Below are positions 1 to 9,632 of a stretch of DNA of 34,229 nucleotides, piece after piece. The notes under the pieces are model-generated. The model saw nothing but the letters and a program-made list of their open reading frames with translations. It made no database searches and had not been told where the DNA came from. Every line of letters begins with the position of its first letter. The stretch's first letter is position 1. The DNA is taken from contig JAISPX010000018.1 in assembly GCA_031274595.1 (NCBI GenBank), forward strand, positions 1 through 34,229. The letters are read 5' to 3'. Made by a program: the position numbers and the translations under genes. This stretch comes from Prevotellaceae bacterium (GTDB lineage Bacteria; Bacteroidota; Bacteroidia; Bacteroidales; UBA932).

Positions 1-384
1 GGAAATCGCAGGATAGAAATTAATCACAAACTTAATGCATATCGAAAAAATGCACGCGACCATCTCACTTCCCAAGAAGGTTTGCTTCACCGAAGTCGCC
101 GACCGATAGAACCTGAGGCAGTGTTCGGGCAAATAAAAGCAAACAAGCAATACAATCGCTTCCGACATTCAGGCAAAGACAAGATAAAAATGGACTTTGC
201 CATATTTGCTATCGCTTTCAATTTGAGCAAATTAGCCAAATCAGTCAACAAATGTGCAAAATCCAAAAAAAACAACCAAAATCCACGGCAAGACAACAAA
301 AAATCGAAAATTTATCGGCTAATTTTCATTTTCTCTGCAAAAAACTGCTCTGACGAAATATTTCATCGCAAATGTGCCGCTTGA
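1..384 (+). CDS. transposase, C-terminal part (partial at 5' end)
   Basis: The reading frame is open from base 1 to the TGA at 382-384, so only the last 127 residues are present. The segment [20 protein letters not shown] followed by a basic stretch and [15 protein letters not shown] is typical of the C-terminus of IS1182/IS4-type DDE transposases, where the Glu in this block is the last catalytic acid of the DDE triad. The family is inferred from this block alone. No frameshift is visible in the part that is present. Whether the whole element is intact cannot be seen here. Confidence 0.75.
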   Translation, partial: GNRRIEINHKLNAYRKNARDHLTSQEGLLHRSRRPIEPEAVFGQIKANKQYNRFRHSGKDKIKMDFAIFAIAFNLSKLAKSVNKCAKSKKNNQNPRQDNKKSKIYRLIFIFSAKNCSDEIFHRKCAA

Positions 385-454
385 TACAAAAAAAAAGAAG
401 CAATCTTTTAGGACAGCCTCGACAATCGCTTTTTTGAGGCTTTTAAGACAACCT
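1..454 (+). mobile_element. 3' end of a DDE insertion sequence (IS1182/IS4-like), cut by the window edge
   Basis: The element runs from the window edge through the transposase C-terminus and about 70 bases of non-coding end. Two related segments, TTTTAGGACAGCCTC at 406-420 and TTTTAAGACAACCTC at 440-454, lie 34 bases apart after the transposase stop. One is probably the terminal inverted repeat, but the other end is outside the window, so the exact boundary is unknown and 454 is an upper estimate. The promoter region of the response regulator gene starts just after it, so the insertion sits immediately upstream of that operon. Confidence 0.6.
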
Positions 455-513
455 CTTTTGTTACATTTATGTTAAATATTTGATATACTAATCAAACTAT
501 TGAAAACTCAATT

Positions 514-521
514 TATATTTG
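514..521 (+). promoter_or_regulatory. putative -7 box (TATATTTG) for the response regulator operon
   Basis: TATATTTG fits the Bacteroidetes -7 consensus TAnnTTTG and lies 21 bases before the ATG at 543. No TTTG sits at the expected -33 spacing, so only half of the promoter is supported. Confidence 0.4.
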
Positions 522-542
522 CAATAATTTTATTTTAACAAA

Positions 543-1229
543 ATGAAAAAAAACAATATTCTAGTGGTTGACGATGAAGAATCGTTGTGTGAAATTCTTC
601 AGTTTAATCTCGAAGTAGAAGGTTACAATGTAGATGTGGCTTATAATGCAGAACAGGCATTGCAAATGGAATTGGAAAAATATTCATTAATTCTTCTTGA
701 TATAATGATGGGACCAATGAGCGGTCTGAAAATGGCTCAAATTGTTAAAAACAATGAGCGAACAGCAAATATTCCAATAATTTTTTGTACGGCAAAAGAA
801 AGCGAAGATGATACCGTAACGGGATTGAATATCGGCGCTGACGATTATATTGTTAAACCATTTTCAATACGCGAAGTTATTGCTCGTGTGAAAAGTGTTT
901 TGCGGCGAACGGAAACGCAAAATCAAGTAGCCGAAGTAAAAGAAATCCGCTATGAAACTCTTTGCATTGATGTTGAAAAGAAATGTTGCACATTGGATGG
1001 AAAAGATATTCAACTCACAAAAAAAGAACTGGAAATTCTTACTCTTTTTCTGAAAAATACAGACAAAATATTTTCGCGTGACGAAATACTGGAACGTGTA
1101 TGGCACAACGAAGTAATTGTGCTTGACAGAACCATAGATGTGAATATTACCCGTTTACGCAAAAAAATAGGACAATACGGCAAATTTATCATAACACGAA
1201 TAGGTTATGGCTACGGGTTTAAAAACTAA
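543..1229 (+). CDS. OmpR/PhoB-family response regulator
   Basis: This 228-residue cytoplasmic transcription regulator has an N-terminal receiver domain (about residues 4-120) and a C-terminal winged-helix DNA-binding domain (about 130-227). The acidic pair D10/D11, the phosphoacceptor D53 in LLLDIMM, T83 and K105 in YIVKPF are all in place, so it should be phosphorylatable. The C-terminal block TIDVNITRLRKKIG is the usual OmpR-class recognition-helix region. The last 23 bases overlap the start of the partner kinase, a sign of translational coupling. The phosphate transporter downstream suggests a PhoB-like role, but RprY-like or other roles cannot be excluded from sequence. Confidence 0.93.
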   Translation: MKKNNILVVDDEESLCEILQFNLEVEGYNVDVAYNAEQALQMELEKYSLILLDIMMGPMSGLKMAQIVKNNERTANIPIIFCTAKESEDDTVTGLNIGADDYIVKPFSIREVIARVKSVLRRTETQNQVAEVKEIRYETLCIDVEKKCCTLDGKDIQLTKKELEILTLFLKNTDKIFSRDEILERVWHNEVIVLDRTIDVNITRLRKKIGQYGKFIITRIGYGYGFKN

Positions 1230-2652
1230 AATATCATTTCATAAACGATTATTGATATTTCTGCTTTTGTCGTTTTGTTTTCTTTTGTTGTGTTTTTTTA
1301 TTTTTCAATATCATCGCGAAAAAATTTTTAAGGCGGAGCAATTAAACTATAAATTACAAAGTTTCAACACACAACTTGGAAATGCGCTATCCGACAAAAA
1401 TGCAATATCATTGCTTATCGAAAAAAAACGAAAATCGGAATTTGAAAATTTACGCGTAACGATTATTGATTCGCTTGGAAAAGTCGTTTTTGACACCGAA
1501 CAAAATAATTTTCCTTTTTTCAACCATTCAAACCGACCGGAAGTAATAGATGCATTGAAAAACGGAACCGCTTACACAATTCGCCGACATTCGGAAACAA
1601 CAAATAGCGACTATTTTTATTCGTCTCAAAAAATAAACGGATATATCGTACGTTCTGCGATTCCATATAATTTGTCGCTTAAAGAACTGCTGAAAGTTGA
1701 TAAGGATTTTTTGTGGTTTATGGTTATTTCCGTAATTGTTATAAGCATTGTAATATATATATTTACACAGCGGCTGGGTCAAAATATTAACCGACTTCGA
1801 CAATTTGCCCTACGCGCCGAAAAAGGTGAAATTATTGATGAAAATGAAAATTTTCATAATGATGAATTAGGCGAAATATCGCGTTTTATTGTACAAATAT
1901 ATTCGCGACTGCAACAGGCAAAAATTGATTTGGACAAAGAACAACAAGAAATTTTATTTCATGAAAACGAAAAAAACCGAATAAAAAAACAGTTAACACA
2001 AAATATAAATCACGAACTAAAAACTCCCGTAAGCAGTATTCTGGGCTATGTTGAAACAATCATGTATAATCCTGAAATTTCAAAAGAACAAATGTTTGAT
2101 TTTATTAGAAAAATTTATGCTCAAACCAATCGTCTTTCACAACTTCTTAAAGATGTTGCAACTCTCACGCGAATTGACGAAGCAAACAATATGATTGAAA
2201 AACAAAGCATAGATATTAACGAAATAATCGTTGAAATTATAAATGACATTTCGCTGTTGCCGGCAGACAAACGTATAAGAGTAAGCACAAATATCAACAA
2301 ACCCACTGTTGTACACGGAAATCAAACTTTATTACATTCCATTTTCAGAAATCTTGCCGATAATGCAATAACACATTCTGGCGCACGCGATATTTTTATA
2401 AATATAATTGCCGAAACCGAAAAAGATTATCTATTCTCATTTTCCGACAATGGAATAGGCGTGGAATCACAACATTTGTCACGAATTTTTGAACGGTTTT
2501 ACAGAGTCGATAAAGGTCGCAGCCGTAAACTTGGCGGAACTGGTTTAGGATTATCCATCGTAAAAAATGCCGTAATTTTTCACGGAGGAACAATCATTGC
2601 AAAAGCAAGCGCAAGCGGCGGTCTGGAATTTGTTTTTAATATCAAAAAATGA
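1207..2652 (+). CDS. membrane sensor histidine kinase (PhoR-like)
   Basis: This 481-residue kinase is the partner of the upstream regulator. There is a transmembrane helix at about 15-34, an extracytoplasmic sensor region at about 35-165, and a second helix at about 168-187. A HAMP-like linker and coiled segment follow (about 188-260). The HisKA domain has NINHELKTP with phosphoacceptor H269. The ATPase domain has the N box RNLADNAITHS (381-391), G1 DNGIG (414-418), F box FERFYR (428-433) and G2 GGTGLGLS (443-450), so it looks active. The ATG at 1207 lies inside the previous gene and is the only sensible start, because residues from about 12 form the first membrane helix. The sensed signal is unknown; phosphate is suggested by context only. 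Confidence 0.92.
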   Translation: MATGLKTKISFHKRLLIFLLLSFCFLLLCFFIFQYHREKIFKAEQLNYKLQSFNTQLGNALSDKNAISLLIEKKRKSEFENLRVTIIDSLGKVVFDTEQNNFPFFNHSNRPEVIDALKNGTAYTIRRHSETTNSDYFYSSQKINGYIVRSAIPYNLSLKELLKVDKDFLWFMVISVIVISIVIYIFTQRLGQNINRLRQFALRAEKGEIIDENENFHNDELGEISRFIVQIYSRLQQAKIDLDKEQQEILFHENEKNRIKKQLTQNINHELKTPVSSILGYVETIMYNPEISKEQMFDFIRKIYAQTNRLSQLLKDVATLTRIDEANNMIEKQSIDINEIIVEIINDISLLPADKRIRVSTNINKPTVVHGNQTLLHSIFRNLADNAITHSGARDIFINIIAETEKDYLFSFSDNGIGVESQHLSRIFERFYRVDKGRSRKLGGTGLGLSIVKNAVIFHGGTIIAKASASGGLEFVFNIKK

Positions 2653-2763
2653 TTTTTGCATGCGTTTCATTCGGTTTCACATCAACGTAATTATTTTGTA
2701 ATATATATGTAACACGGTATCATTTATTTTGTCGAATATTATAATTCAAAAACAAAATAAATT

Positions 2764-4995
2764 ATGAGCGACATTTACATTTTTATTGTTATCGCACTTG
2801 TGATACTTGCTGTTTCCGACATAATTGTAGGCGTTACAAATGATGCCGTTAATTTTCTAAATTCGGCGTTAGGGTCAAAAGTCGCTTCACGCAGAATTAT
2901 TTTAATGGTTGCCGCAATCGGAATACTTGTGGGAACGCTTACATCAACAGGAATGATGGAAATCGCCCGCAGCGGAGTATTTTATCCTGCTCAATTTACA
3001 TTCAACGAAATAATGTTGCTGTTTCTTGGAATGATGTTAAGCGATGTCATTTTATTAAATTTGTTTAATTCGCTTGGATTGCCTACATCTACAACCGTTT
3101 CAATGGTATTTGGTCTTTTGGGCGCTGCCGTAGCGGTAACGCTGCATCACATAAGCGCAGATGTAAGTTTATCTATAACCGATATTTCGCAATTTATCAA
3201 TTCGGGACGAGCAATGGTAATAATTTCGGCAATACTTATTTCTGTTGTTGTGGCTTTTATCGGCGGAATAATAATAATGTATATATCGCGACTGATTTTT
3301 TCGTTTCGTTACCACAAAATGTTTGCCAGATTCGGCGCAATATGGTGCGGTATATCTGTTGCAGTGATTGTCTATTTTGCGGTTTTCAAAGGATTAAAAA
3401 GTTCGGGATTGATTTCAGATAATGTCATAAACTTTGTAAATGATAATATTTATTTGGTTCTGCTTGGAACGTGGGCGGCATGCAGTTTGATGCTTTTCGT
3501 AATTCAGCAAATGAAAATAAACATTTTGCGAGTAACGATTCTTGCCGGCACATTTGCGCTTGCATTGGCATTTGCAGGTAACGACCTTGTAAATTTTATA
3601 GGAGTTCCTCTTGCCGGTATCGACTCGTTTAATACGGCGCAAACTGTCGGAAGCGCTGATATAACAATGGAAAGTCTTATGAAACCTGCAAATGCAAACT
3701 TTTTTATTTTGTTTGCATCGGGTGCAATAATGGTATTAACATTGTTCTTTTCAAAAAAAGCGATGTATGTTGCAGCAACAGAATTAAAATTATCCTCTCA
3801 AAATGAAGGCGATGAGAAATTCGGTTCGACAGTAATTTCCCGTTTTCTTGTACGTATTGCATTAAATATGAATAATCTATACAATAAAATCGTACCGAAA
3901 TCAGTACAAACAAAAATAGAAAAAAGATTTGAGCAATTATCCGAAATCGAACGCGGGAACTCGTTTTATGATTTAATACGGGGAACTGTAAATCTTACTG
4001 CTGCATCTATTCTTATATCATCGGCAACGGCTCTGAAATTACCGCTTTCCACAACTTATGTCATATTTATGGTTTCTATGGGAAGTTCGCTTGCCGACCG
4101 TGCTTGGGGACGCGAAAGCGCAGTATATCGCATCACAGGAGTAATGACGGTGATTTCAGGATGGTTTATCACGGCGATTGGCGGATTTATTATTGCTTTT
4201 ACGGTTGCAAGTCTCTTGATTTGGGGCGGAAATATTGTAGTTGTAATCATTTGCTTATTGTGTTTTTATCTGCTTATTCACAATAATTTTATTTCAAAAA
4301 AGAATAAAAACTATATGAAAGGGTTGGAAAATAACGCATCACAAAATACCGAAAGCGTCAACAATATTTTGGATAATTATGTCAAAGAAGTTTGCAGCAT
4401 TATGGAGCAAATAACAAAAATATACAACCGAACGTTGGTAGCAACATTTAAGGAAAACAGGAAAGTTTTGAGCGAAATGGTTGTCGATTCAAACAAATTG
4501 TTTCAACAGTCCCGACATCGGAAATACGAAGTTTTGCCTACATTAAAACACCTTCAAATTTCGGATATTAATTATGGATATTTTTACGTTCAAATAGTTG
4601 ATTATTTATCGGAAATTACAAAAGCGGTGTTGCATATAACCCGCCCTTGTTTTGACCATATCAACAACAGCCACGAAGGTTTAAGCAAGGAGCAGGTTGT
4701 TGATTTAATGAAAATAAACGATGAGGTCGAAAAAATTTACATGAAAATAAATGAAATGCTGTGGACAAAAAATTTTACGGAAATAGATTTGATTTTGGAT
4801 ATGCGCGATAATTTATTTGCAATGATTTCAGATGCAATTAAAGATGAATTGAAACGCGTGCAGGCAAACCAATCCAAAACCAAAACAAGCATATTGTATT
4901 TAACAATTCTGAACGAAACCAAAACGCTTGTTCTACAATTGCGCAATTTACTGAAATCACAAAAATATTTTTTGGAACAGTCGAATTTGCAATAA
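2764..4995 (+). CDS. PiT-family inorganic phosphate transporter with C-terminal PhoU-like domain
   Basis: This 743-residue inner-membrane protein should import phosphate by cation symport. The N-terminal ~510 residues form the PHO4/PiT core with many hydrophobic helices. The family signatures are visible twice: DIIVGVTNDAVNFLNSALGSK near residue 20, and AFAGNDLVNFIGVPLAG near 268, with matching PTSTT and PLSTT loops. From about residue 530 on, the protein is soluble and helical (repeated K/E/L heptads), like a PhoU or DUF47 domain. Simple PiT proteins are near 420-500 residues, so this is the long, tail-bearing type common in Bacteroidetes. It lies 111 bases after the kinase gene, which supports a phosphate-responsive unit. 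Confidence 0.9.
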   Translation: MSDIYIFIVIALVILAVSDIIVGVTNDAVNFLNSALGSKVASRRIILMVAAIGILVGTLTSTGMMEIARSGVFYPAQFTFNEIMLLFLGMMLSDVILLNLFNSLGLPTSTTVSMVFGLLGAAVAVTLHHISADVSLSITDISQFINSGRAMVIISAILISVVVAFIGGIIIMYISRLIFSFRYHKMFARFGAIWCGISVAVIVYFAVFKGLKSSGLISDNVINFVNDNIYLVLLGTWAACSLMLFVIQQMKINILRVTILAGTFALALAFAGNDLVNFIGVPLAGIDSFNTAQTVGSADITMESLMKPANANFFILFASGAIMVLTLFFSKKAMYVAATELKLSSQNEGDEKFGSTVISRFLVRIALNMNNLYNKIVPKSVQTKIEKRFEQLSEIERGNSFYDLIRGTVNLTAASILISSATALKLPLSTTYVIFMVSMGSSLADRAWGRESAVYRITGVMTVISGWFITAIGGFIIAFTVASLLIWGGNIVVVIICLLCFYLLIHNNFISKKNKNYMKGLENNASQNTESVNNILDNYVKEVCSIMEQITKIYNRTLVATFKENRKVLSEMVVDSNKLFQQSRHRKYEVLPTLKHLQISDINYGYFYVQIVDYLSEITKAVLHITRPCFDHINNSHEGLSKEQVVDLMKINDEVEKIYMKINEMLWTKNFTEIDLILDMRDNLFAMISDAIKDELKRVQANQSKTKTSILYLTILNETKTLVLQLRNLLKSQKYFLEQSNLQ

Positions 4996-5015
4996 ATTGA
5001 CTTCGGAAGAAACGA

Positions 5016-6062
5016 CTAATTATTAATTTTCATCCTTAACTCTTCGATTTCTTTTTTCAGTATTTGTATTTCGTCGCGCATTTGCGGCAAAGTGCGATAC
5101 ACGGCAATGTTGCGCTGATTTTTTGAGTAATCAATTGCCGGAGAACCTGCTATTGTTGCATTTTCCGTAGTGTTTTTAGATACTCCCGATTGCGCTCCTA
5201 TTTGCGTGCCATCGGCAATGCTGATATGACCGACAATTCCGACTTGTCCGCCGATTACACATTGTTTGCCGATTTTTGCCGAGCCTGCAATTCCCGCCTG
5301 TGCAGCAATCACAGTATTATCGCCAATCTCAACATTATGCGCAATTTGTACAAGATTATCAATTTTTGTTCCGCGATGAATTACTGTTGCTCCCATAGTG
5401 GCTCTGTCAATAGAAGTATTTGAGCCAATCTCGACATCATCTTCGACAATCACAATTCCTGTTTGTGCAATTTTTTTGTAAACGCCGTCATTTTGAGGTA
5501 CAAAACCAAAACCATCAGCGCCAATCACCGTACAGGAATGAATTATGCAATTTGCGCCTATTTTACATCCCGCATAAATTTTAACGCCTGAATATAATAT
5601 TGTATTATCGCCAATATGAACATTTTCGCCAACGTAAACATGAGGATATATTTTCACGTTATTTCCTATTACTGCGCCTTTTGCTATATATGCAAATGCT
5701 CCTACATAAACATTTTTACCGAGTTTTGCACGCCACGAAATTTTGCTGCGCCACGAATGTCCTTTTTTGCTTTGCATTTTTAATGTGTGCAGCAAATCAA
5801 GCATCGCTGCTATAGCCTGATAAGCATCGTCAACGCGAATAAGCGTAGCCGACACAGGTTGTTTCAGTTCAAAATTTTTGTTGATAAGAACAATACTTGC
5901 CTGAGTTGTATAAAGATATTTTTCGTATTTAGGATTAGCCAAAAAACATAATGTTCCCTGTTTTCCTTGTTCTATACGGGCTGCCGCCGATATTTCCACG
6001 TTAGGATTTCCTTCGACTGTTCCGCCCAAATGGTTGGCAATTGTCTGTGCTGATAATTCCAT
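5016..6062 (-). CDS. lpxD: UDP-3-O-(3-hydroxyacyl)glucosamine N-acyltransferase LpxD
   Basis: LpxD adds the N-linked hydroxyacyl chain from acyl-ACP to UDP-3-O-acyl-glucosamine in the third step of lipid A synthesis, in the cytoplasm. The 348 residues match the family length. An N-terminal uridine-binding domain (about 1-95) is followed by a left-handed beta-helix built of hexapeptide repeats (about 105-315) and a C-terminal helix (about 325-345). [13 protein letters not shown] carries H242, which corresponds to the catalytic His239 of E. coli LpxD. The gene stands alone and converges on the phosphate transporter with only 20 bases between stops. Many Bacteroidales have it next to lpxC/fabZ and lpxA, which are not here. 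Confidence 0.95.
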   Translation of the reverse strand: MELSAQTIANHLGGTVEGNPNVEISAAARIEQGKQGTLCFLANPKYEKYLYTTQASIVLINKNFELKQPVSATLIRVDDAYQAIAAMLDLLHTLKMQSKKGHSWRSKISWRAKLGKNVYVGAFAYIAKGAVIGNNVKIYPHVYVGENVHIGDNTILYSGVKIYAGCKIGANCIIHSCTVIGADGFGFVPQNDGVYKKIAQTGIVIVEDDVEIGSNTSIDRATMGATVIHRGTKIDNLVQIAHNVEIGDNTVIAAQAGIAGSAKIGKQCVIGGQVGIVGHISIADGTQIGAQSGVSKNTTENATIAGSPAIDYSKNQRNIAVYRTLPQMRDEIQILKKEIEELRMKINN

Positions 6063-6083
6063 AAAATCAATTTTATATTTTTA

Positions 6084-6114
6084 CAAAAATAGTAAAAATC
6101 AGGCATCCGACAAT
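6084..6114 (-). promoter_or_regulatory. putative lpxD promoter
   Basis: Read on the minus strand, TATTTTTG (6091 down to 6084) fits TAnnTTTG, and ATTG (6114-6111) sits exactly 19 bases upstream as a 3-of-4 match to the -33 TTTG. The predicted transcript would have a leader of roughly 15 bases before the ATG at 6062. Confidence 0.5.
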
Positions 6115-6278
6115 ATAAATAATATAATTTTCTTTTTTATTGATAATACTGTTGCTTAATATGCAAATTATTACATAATTGTTTGCATAATTGAAGTTTT
6201 TTACCGAAATTTGTATTTATATATGAAACATCGTAAATTATTATAAAATCAAATATTATATAAAAATCGTTCATAATT

Positions 6279-8417
6279 ATGAAAAAAATTATTGTTACAG
6301 TCTGTATTATTATCACAACATTTACCGCATTTGCCGACGAAGGAATTTGGTTGCCTGTATTGCAAAAATACACTATTGAAGATATGCAAAAAAAGGGATT
6401 TAAACTCACATCGCAAGATATTTACGATATTAATAATTCGAGTTTGAAAGATGCGATAGTGCAATTTGACGGCGGATGCACGGGAGTGGTGGTTTCTGAG
6501 AACGGATTATTGTTTACAAATCATCATTGCGGATATCCTCAAATTCAGGAGCACAGTTCGGTTGAACACAATTATCTCGATGAAGGTTTTTGGGCAGAAT
6601 CATACAACGATGAACTGCCGAATCCAAAATTGACGGTAAAATTTCTTTACAGAATGGAAGATGTTACAACTCAAATTTTACAAGGCATTGACGACAACAT
6701 GCCCGAAACTGTTCGCGACAGTTTGGTGAAAACACGTTCGTTGAAAATTGCAAAAGAAGCCGAAGACAACGGAAAATTTGATGCCGCCGTAAAACCTATA
6801 TATTACGGCAATCAATATATTTTGTATGTTTATGAAGTTTACAAAGATGTGCGTTTGGTAGGAACTCCGCCCGACAACATCGGGAAATTCGGCGGCGATA
6901 CAGACAACTGGATGTGGCCTCGGCACACAGGAGATTTTTCTGTTTTCAGAATTTATGCAAACAAAGAAAACAAACCTGCCGAACATTCCGATAGCAATAT
7001 TCCGTATAAACCCAAACAATATATTAAAGTTTCGCTTGATGGTTATGAGGAAAACGATTTTACTTTTATTTACGGATTTCCGGGACGCACGCAGGAATAT
7101 TTGCCATCGTATGCAGTTGATATGTTGCTCAAACATAATCCTCATAAAATAAAATTGCGCACACAGCGGCTTAATATCATAAATGCCGACATGGCGAACG
7201 ATATTTCGGTACGAATAAAATATGCATCAAAACAGGCAAATATCGCAAATGCATGGAAAAAATGGCAAGGCGAATATTTGGGTTTGCAACGGTTGGATGC
7301 AGTGAATAAAAAAACAGAATTTGAAAAGCATTTTGCAGAGTGGGTTGCGAAAGACAACCATCGCTCGGTTTATAAAAATTTACTTGCCGATTTCAAACAA
7401 ATATATGATGAATTGGATACGTATTCGCTGATAAATGATTATTTTAACGAAGCAATAAAAGCACCGGAAATTATAAAACTTGCCTCATCTATTGATAATA
7501 TTTTTGACAAAAAACAAACGAAAAAGGACAACGACGAAGCGCTAAAACAGTTACAAACCACAATAAATAATTTCTTTAAAAATTATAATCTTGCAACCGA
7601 CAAAAAAATATTTGCCGAAGTCATACAAACTTATTACAGCAATATTTCAAATGAATATCATCCAGATATTTTCAAAAAATTTTATACGGAAAATAATGGT
7701 AATTTTACCGAAATGGCAAACAAAATATATTCAGAAACAAATCTTTTAAATCAAACGTGGGTTGATAATTTTTTGAATGATATTGATTTAAAATCCGGAG
7801 AATTTAACAATGATATTGCTGTCGTTTTTTATAAATCATTCTCCGATTTCCACGAAAAAAATATTTTGCCGAAACTGCAAGAACTCAATAAAACGCTTAA
7901 TATAAAACAGCGACTTTATATGCGTGCATTGCTTGAAATGAATAAAGAAAAAGTTTTATATCCCGATGCAAATTCAACATTGCGTATTGCTTACGGCAAA
8001 GTAGAAGGTTTTTCGCCTGTTGACGGAACAATTTACAAACATTATACAACTATAGACGGAATAATGGAAAAGAGCCGAAAAGACGATATTGCCGATTACA
8101 AAATTCCTTCTCAACTTGCCAAACTTTACGAGACAAAAGATTTTGGAAAATATACAAACAATAAAGGCGAACTGCCTGTCGCATTTTTAGCATCAAACCA
8201 CACGACAGGCGGAAATTCTGGAAGTCCGGTGCTAAATGCTTCGGGAGAATTAATAGGTTTGAATTTCGACCGCTGCTGGGAATCGACAATGAGCGATGTT
8301 ATGTTCGACCCTGATTATTGCCGAAATATTTCGGTTGATATTCGCTATGTTTTGTTTATTATCGACAAATTTTCGGGAGCAAAACGATTGATTGATGAAC
8401 TTGGAATAAACAAATAA
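6279..8417 (+). CDS. S46-family dipeptidyl-peptidase (DPP7/DPP11), probably DPP11-type
   Basis: This is an exported serine exopeptidase that releases dipeptides from oligopeptides in the periplasm. It has a signal peptide (MKKIIVTVCIIITTFTAFA) and 712 residues, the family's usual length. The triad is visible: H83 in LLFTNHHCGY, D219 in RHTGDFS and S647 in TTGGNSGSP. R665 in LNFDRCW lies 18 residues after the Ser, exactly the spacing between Ser655 and Arg673 in P. gingivalis DPP11. That Arg sets preference for Asp/Glu at P1, while DPP7 has Gly there. Acidic P1 preference is therefore inferred. It is the first gene of a run with an S41-like protein 3 bases downstream. Confidence 0.93.
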   Translation: MKKIIVTVCIIITTFTAFADEGIWLPVLQKYTIEDMQKKGFKLTSQDIYDINNSSLKDAIVQFDGGCTGVVVSENGLLFTNHHCGYPQIQEHSSVEHNYLDEGFWAESYNDELPNPKLTVKFLYRMEDVTTQILQGIDDNMPETVRDSLVKTRSLKIAKEAEDNGKFDAAVKPIYYGNQYILYVYEVYKDVRLVGTPPDNIGKFGGDTDNWMWPRHTGDFSVFRIYANKENKPAEHSDSNIPYKPKQYIKVSLDGYEENDFTFIYGFPGRTQEYLPSYAVDMLLKHNPHKIKLRTQRLNIINADMANDISVRIKYASKQANIANAWKKWQGEYLGLQRLDAVNKKTEFEKHFAEWVAKDNHRSVYKNLLADFKQIYDELDTYSLINDYFNEAIKAPEIIKLASSIDNIFDKKQTKKDNDEALKQLQTTINNFFKNYNLATDKKIFAEVIQTYYSNISNEYHPDIFKKFYTENNGNFTEMANKIYSETNLLNQTWVDNFLNDIDLKSGEFNNDIAVVFYKSFSDFHEKNILPKLQELNKTLNIKQRLYMRALLEMNKEKVLYPDANSTLRIAYGKVEGFSPVDGTIYKHYTTIDGIMEKSRKDDIADYKIPSQLAKLYETKDFGKYTNNKGELPVAFLASNHTTGGNSGSPVLNASGELIGLNFDRCWESTMSDVMFDPDYCRNISVDIRYVLFIIDKFSGAKRLIDELGINK

Positions 8418-8420
8418 TAC

Positions 8421-9620
8421 ATGAAAAATATTTTGATTTTATTCTTCGTGGCGGCAATAAATTCTTTTGCGTATTCTCAGGAATTTACAAAAAACGATTT
8501 CTTGGAAGATTTAGAATTTATCAAAACAACATTGCCGCAAAAACATATAAATCTTTTTGAGAAAATAAGCAGAAGCGAGTTTGAAAAAAGAATAGACTAT
8601 ATAAAAAGTCTGGCAGATTTTCTGAATACCGAAACTTTCATAAACGAACTTTTCAAATTACTGGTTCCTATAGGAGATGAACATACAAGAGTGGAAACTT
8701 TGCATCAAACCATTGCGCCAATACGATTTGAGATGTTCAAAGAAGGAATTTTTGTTACCGAAATAAGTCCTGAATATTCAAATATGCTATTAGCCGAAGT
8801 TATTGGAGTCAACGAACGACCGATAAGCAATGTTATCAACGAATTTAAAAAGATAATAATGAATCAGAATCAATCATATTTCAGTTTTTTCTTATTATAC
8901 TATTTAAATAATATTCCAATACTCAAAGGTTTGGGAATTGTAGATTCAGAGGATGAAATAACATACACGCTTAAAAATACAAACAACAATATTGTAAAAA
9001 TAAAATTCGATTTCACATCCGAAAATGTCGGCAAAAGCATGATAAAAGCAAACGGATATTTGCAAACGAACAAAAATAATTATTGGTATAAATATGATTC
9101 CATCAAAAATGAAATATATTTTAATTATTCAAGTTGCCGAAACGATGAACAATATCCATTCAGCAAATTCAATACCGATTTGTTCGAAAATATTAAAAAA
9201 AATAAGCCTCAAAAAATTATTTTGGATTTGCGATACAACGGCGGCGGTAATTCCACTGTGTTGAAGCCTTTTCTAAAAGAAATTAAAAAAAGTTATTTGA
9301 ATAAAACAGGCAAATTTTATGTTTTAATCGGTCGGACAACTTTTTCATCTGCTTTGTTGAACGCTGTTGAATTAAAAAGAAATTTCAACATAATACTCAT
9401 TGGCGAGCCGACAGCCGGAAGCATTAATCATTATGGTGAAATACTTGACTTTATGCTTCCGCGAACAAAAGCAAAAATAGTATATTCAACCAAATATTTT
9501 GAGAACTGGAAAGGTAAAAATGGTCCTTTATATCCCGATGTTGAAATTAATTATTCTGTCGAAAATTTCAAAGCAAACAAAGACGAAGCGATTGAATATA
9601 TTGACTCATTGGGAAAATAA
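8421..9620 (+). CDS. exported S41-family (tail-specific protease-like) protein
   Basis: This 399-residue protein has a signal peptide (about residues 1-19, ending YSQ). The C-terminal half looks like an S41 peptidase: DLRYNGGG at 269-276, GRTTFSSALLNAV at 304-316 with the presumed nucleophile at S309 or S310, and GEPTAG shortly after. No PDZ domain is obvious, which fits the non-CtpA, retinol-binding-like subgroup. The start is only 3 bases after the S46 stop, so the two are co-transcribed and probably coupled. A joint role in extracellular peptide breakdown is inferred. The substrate is unknown, and the catalytic Lys/Glu could not be placed with confidence. Confidence 0.8.
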   Translation: MKNILILFFVAAINSFAYSQEFTKNDFLEDLEFIKTTLPQKHINLFEKISRSEFEKRIDYIKSLADFLNTETFINELFKLLVPIGDEHTRVETLHQTIAPIRFEMFKEGIFVTEISPEYSNMLLAEVIGVNERPISNVINEFKKIIMNQNQSYFSFFLLYYLNNIPILKGLGIVDSEDEITYTLKNTNNNIVKIKFDFTSENVGKSMIKANGYLQTNKNNYWYKYDSIKNEIYFNYSSCRNDEQYPFSKFNTDLFENIKKNKPQKIILDLRYNGGGNSTVLKPFLKEIKKSYLNKTGKFYVLIGRTTFSSALLNAVELKRNFNIILIGEPTAGSINHYGEILDFMLPRTKAKIVYSTKYFENWKGKNGPLYPDVEINYSVENFKANKDEAIEYIDSLGK

Positions 9621-9632
9621 AAAATTATAAAA

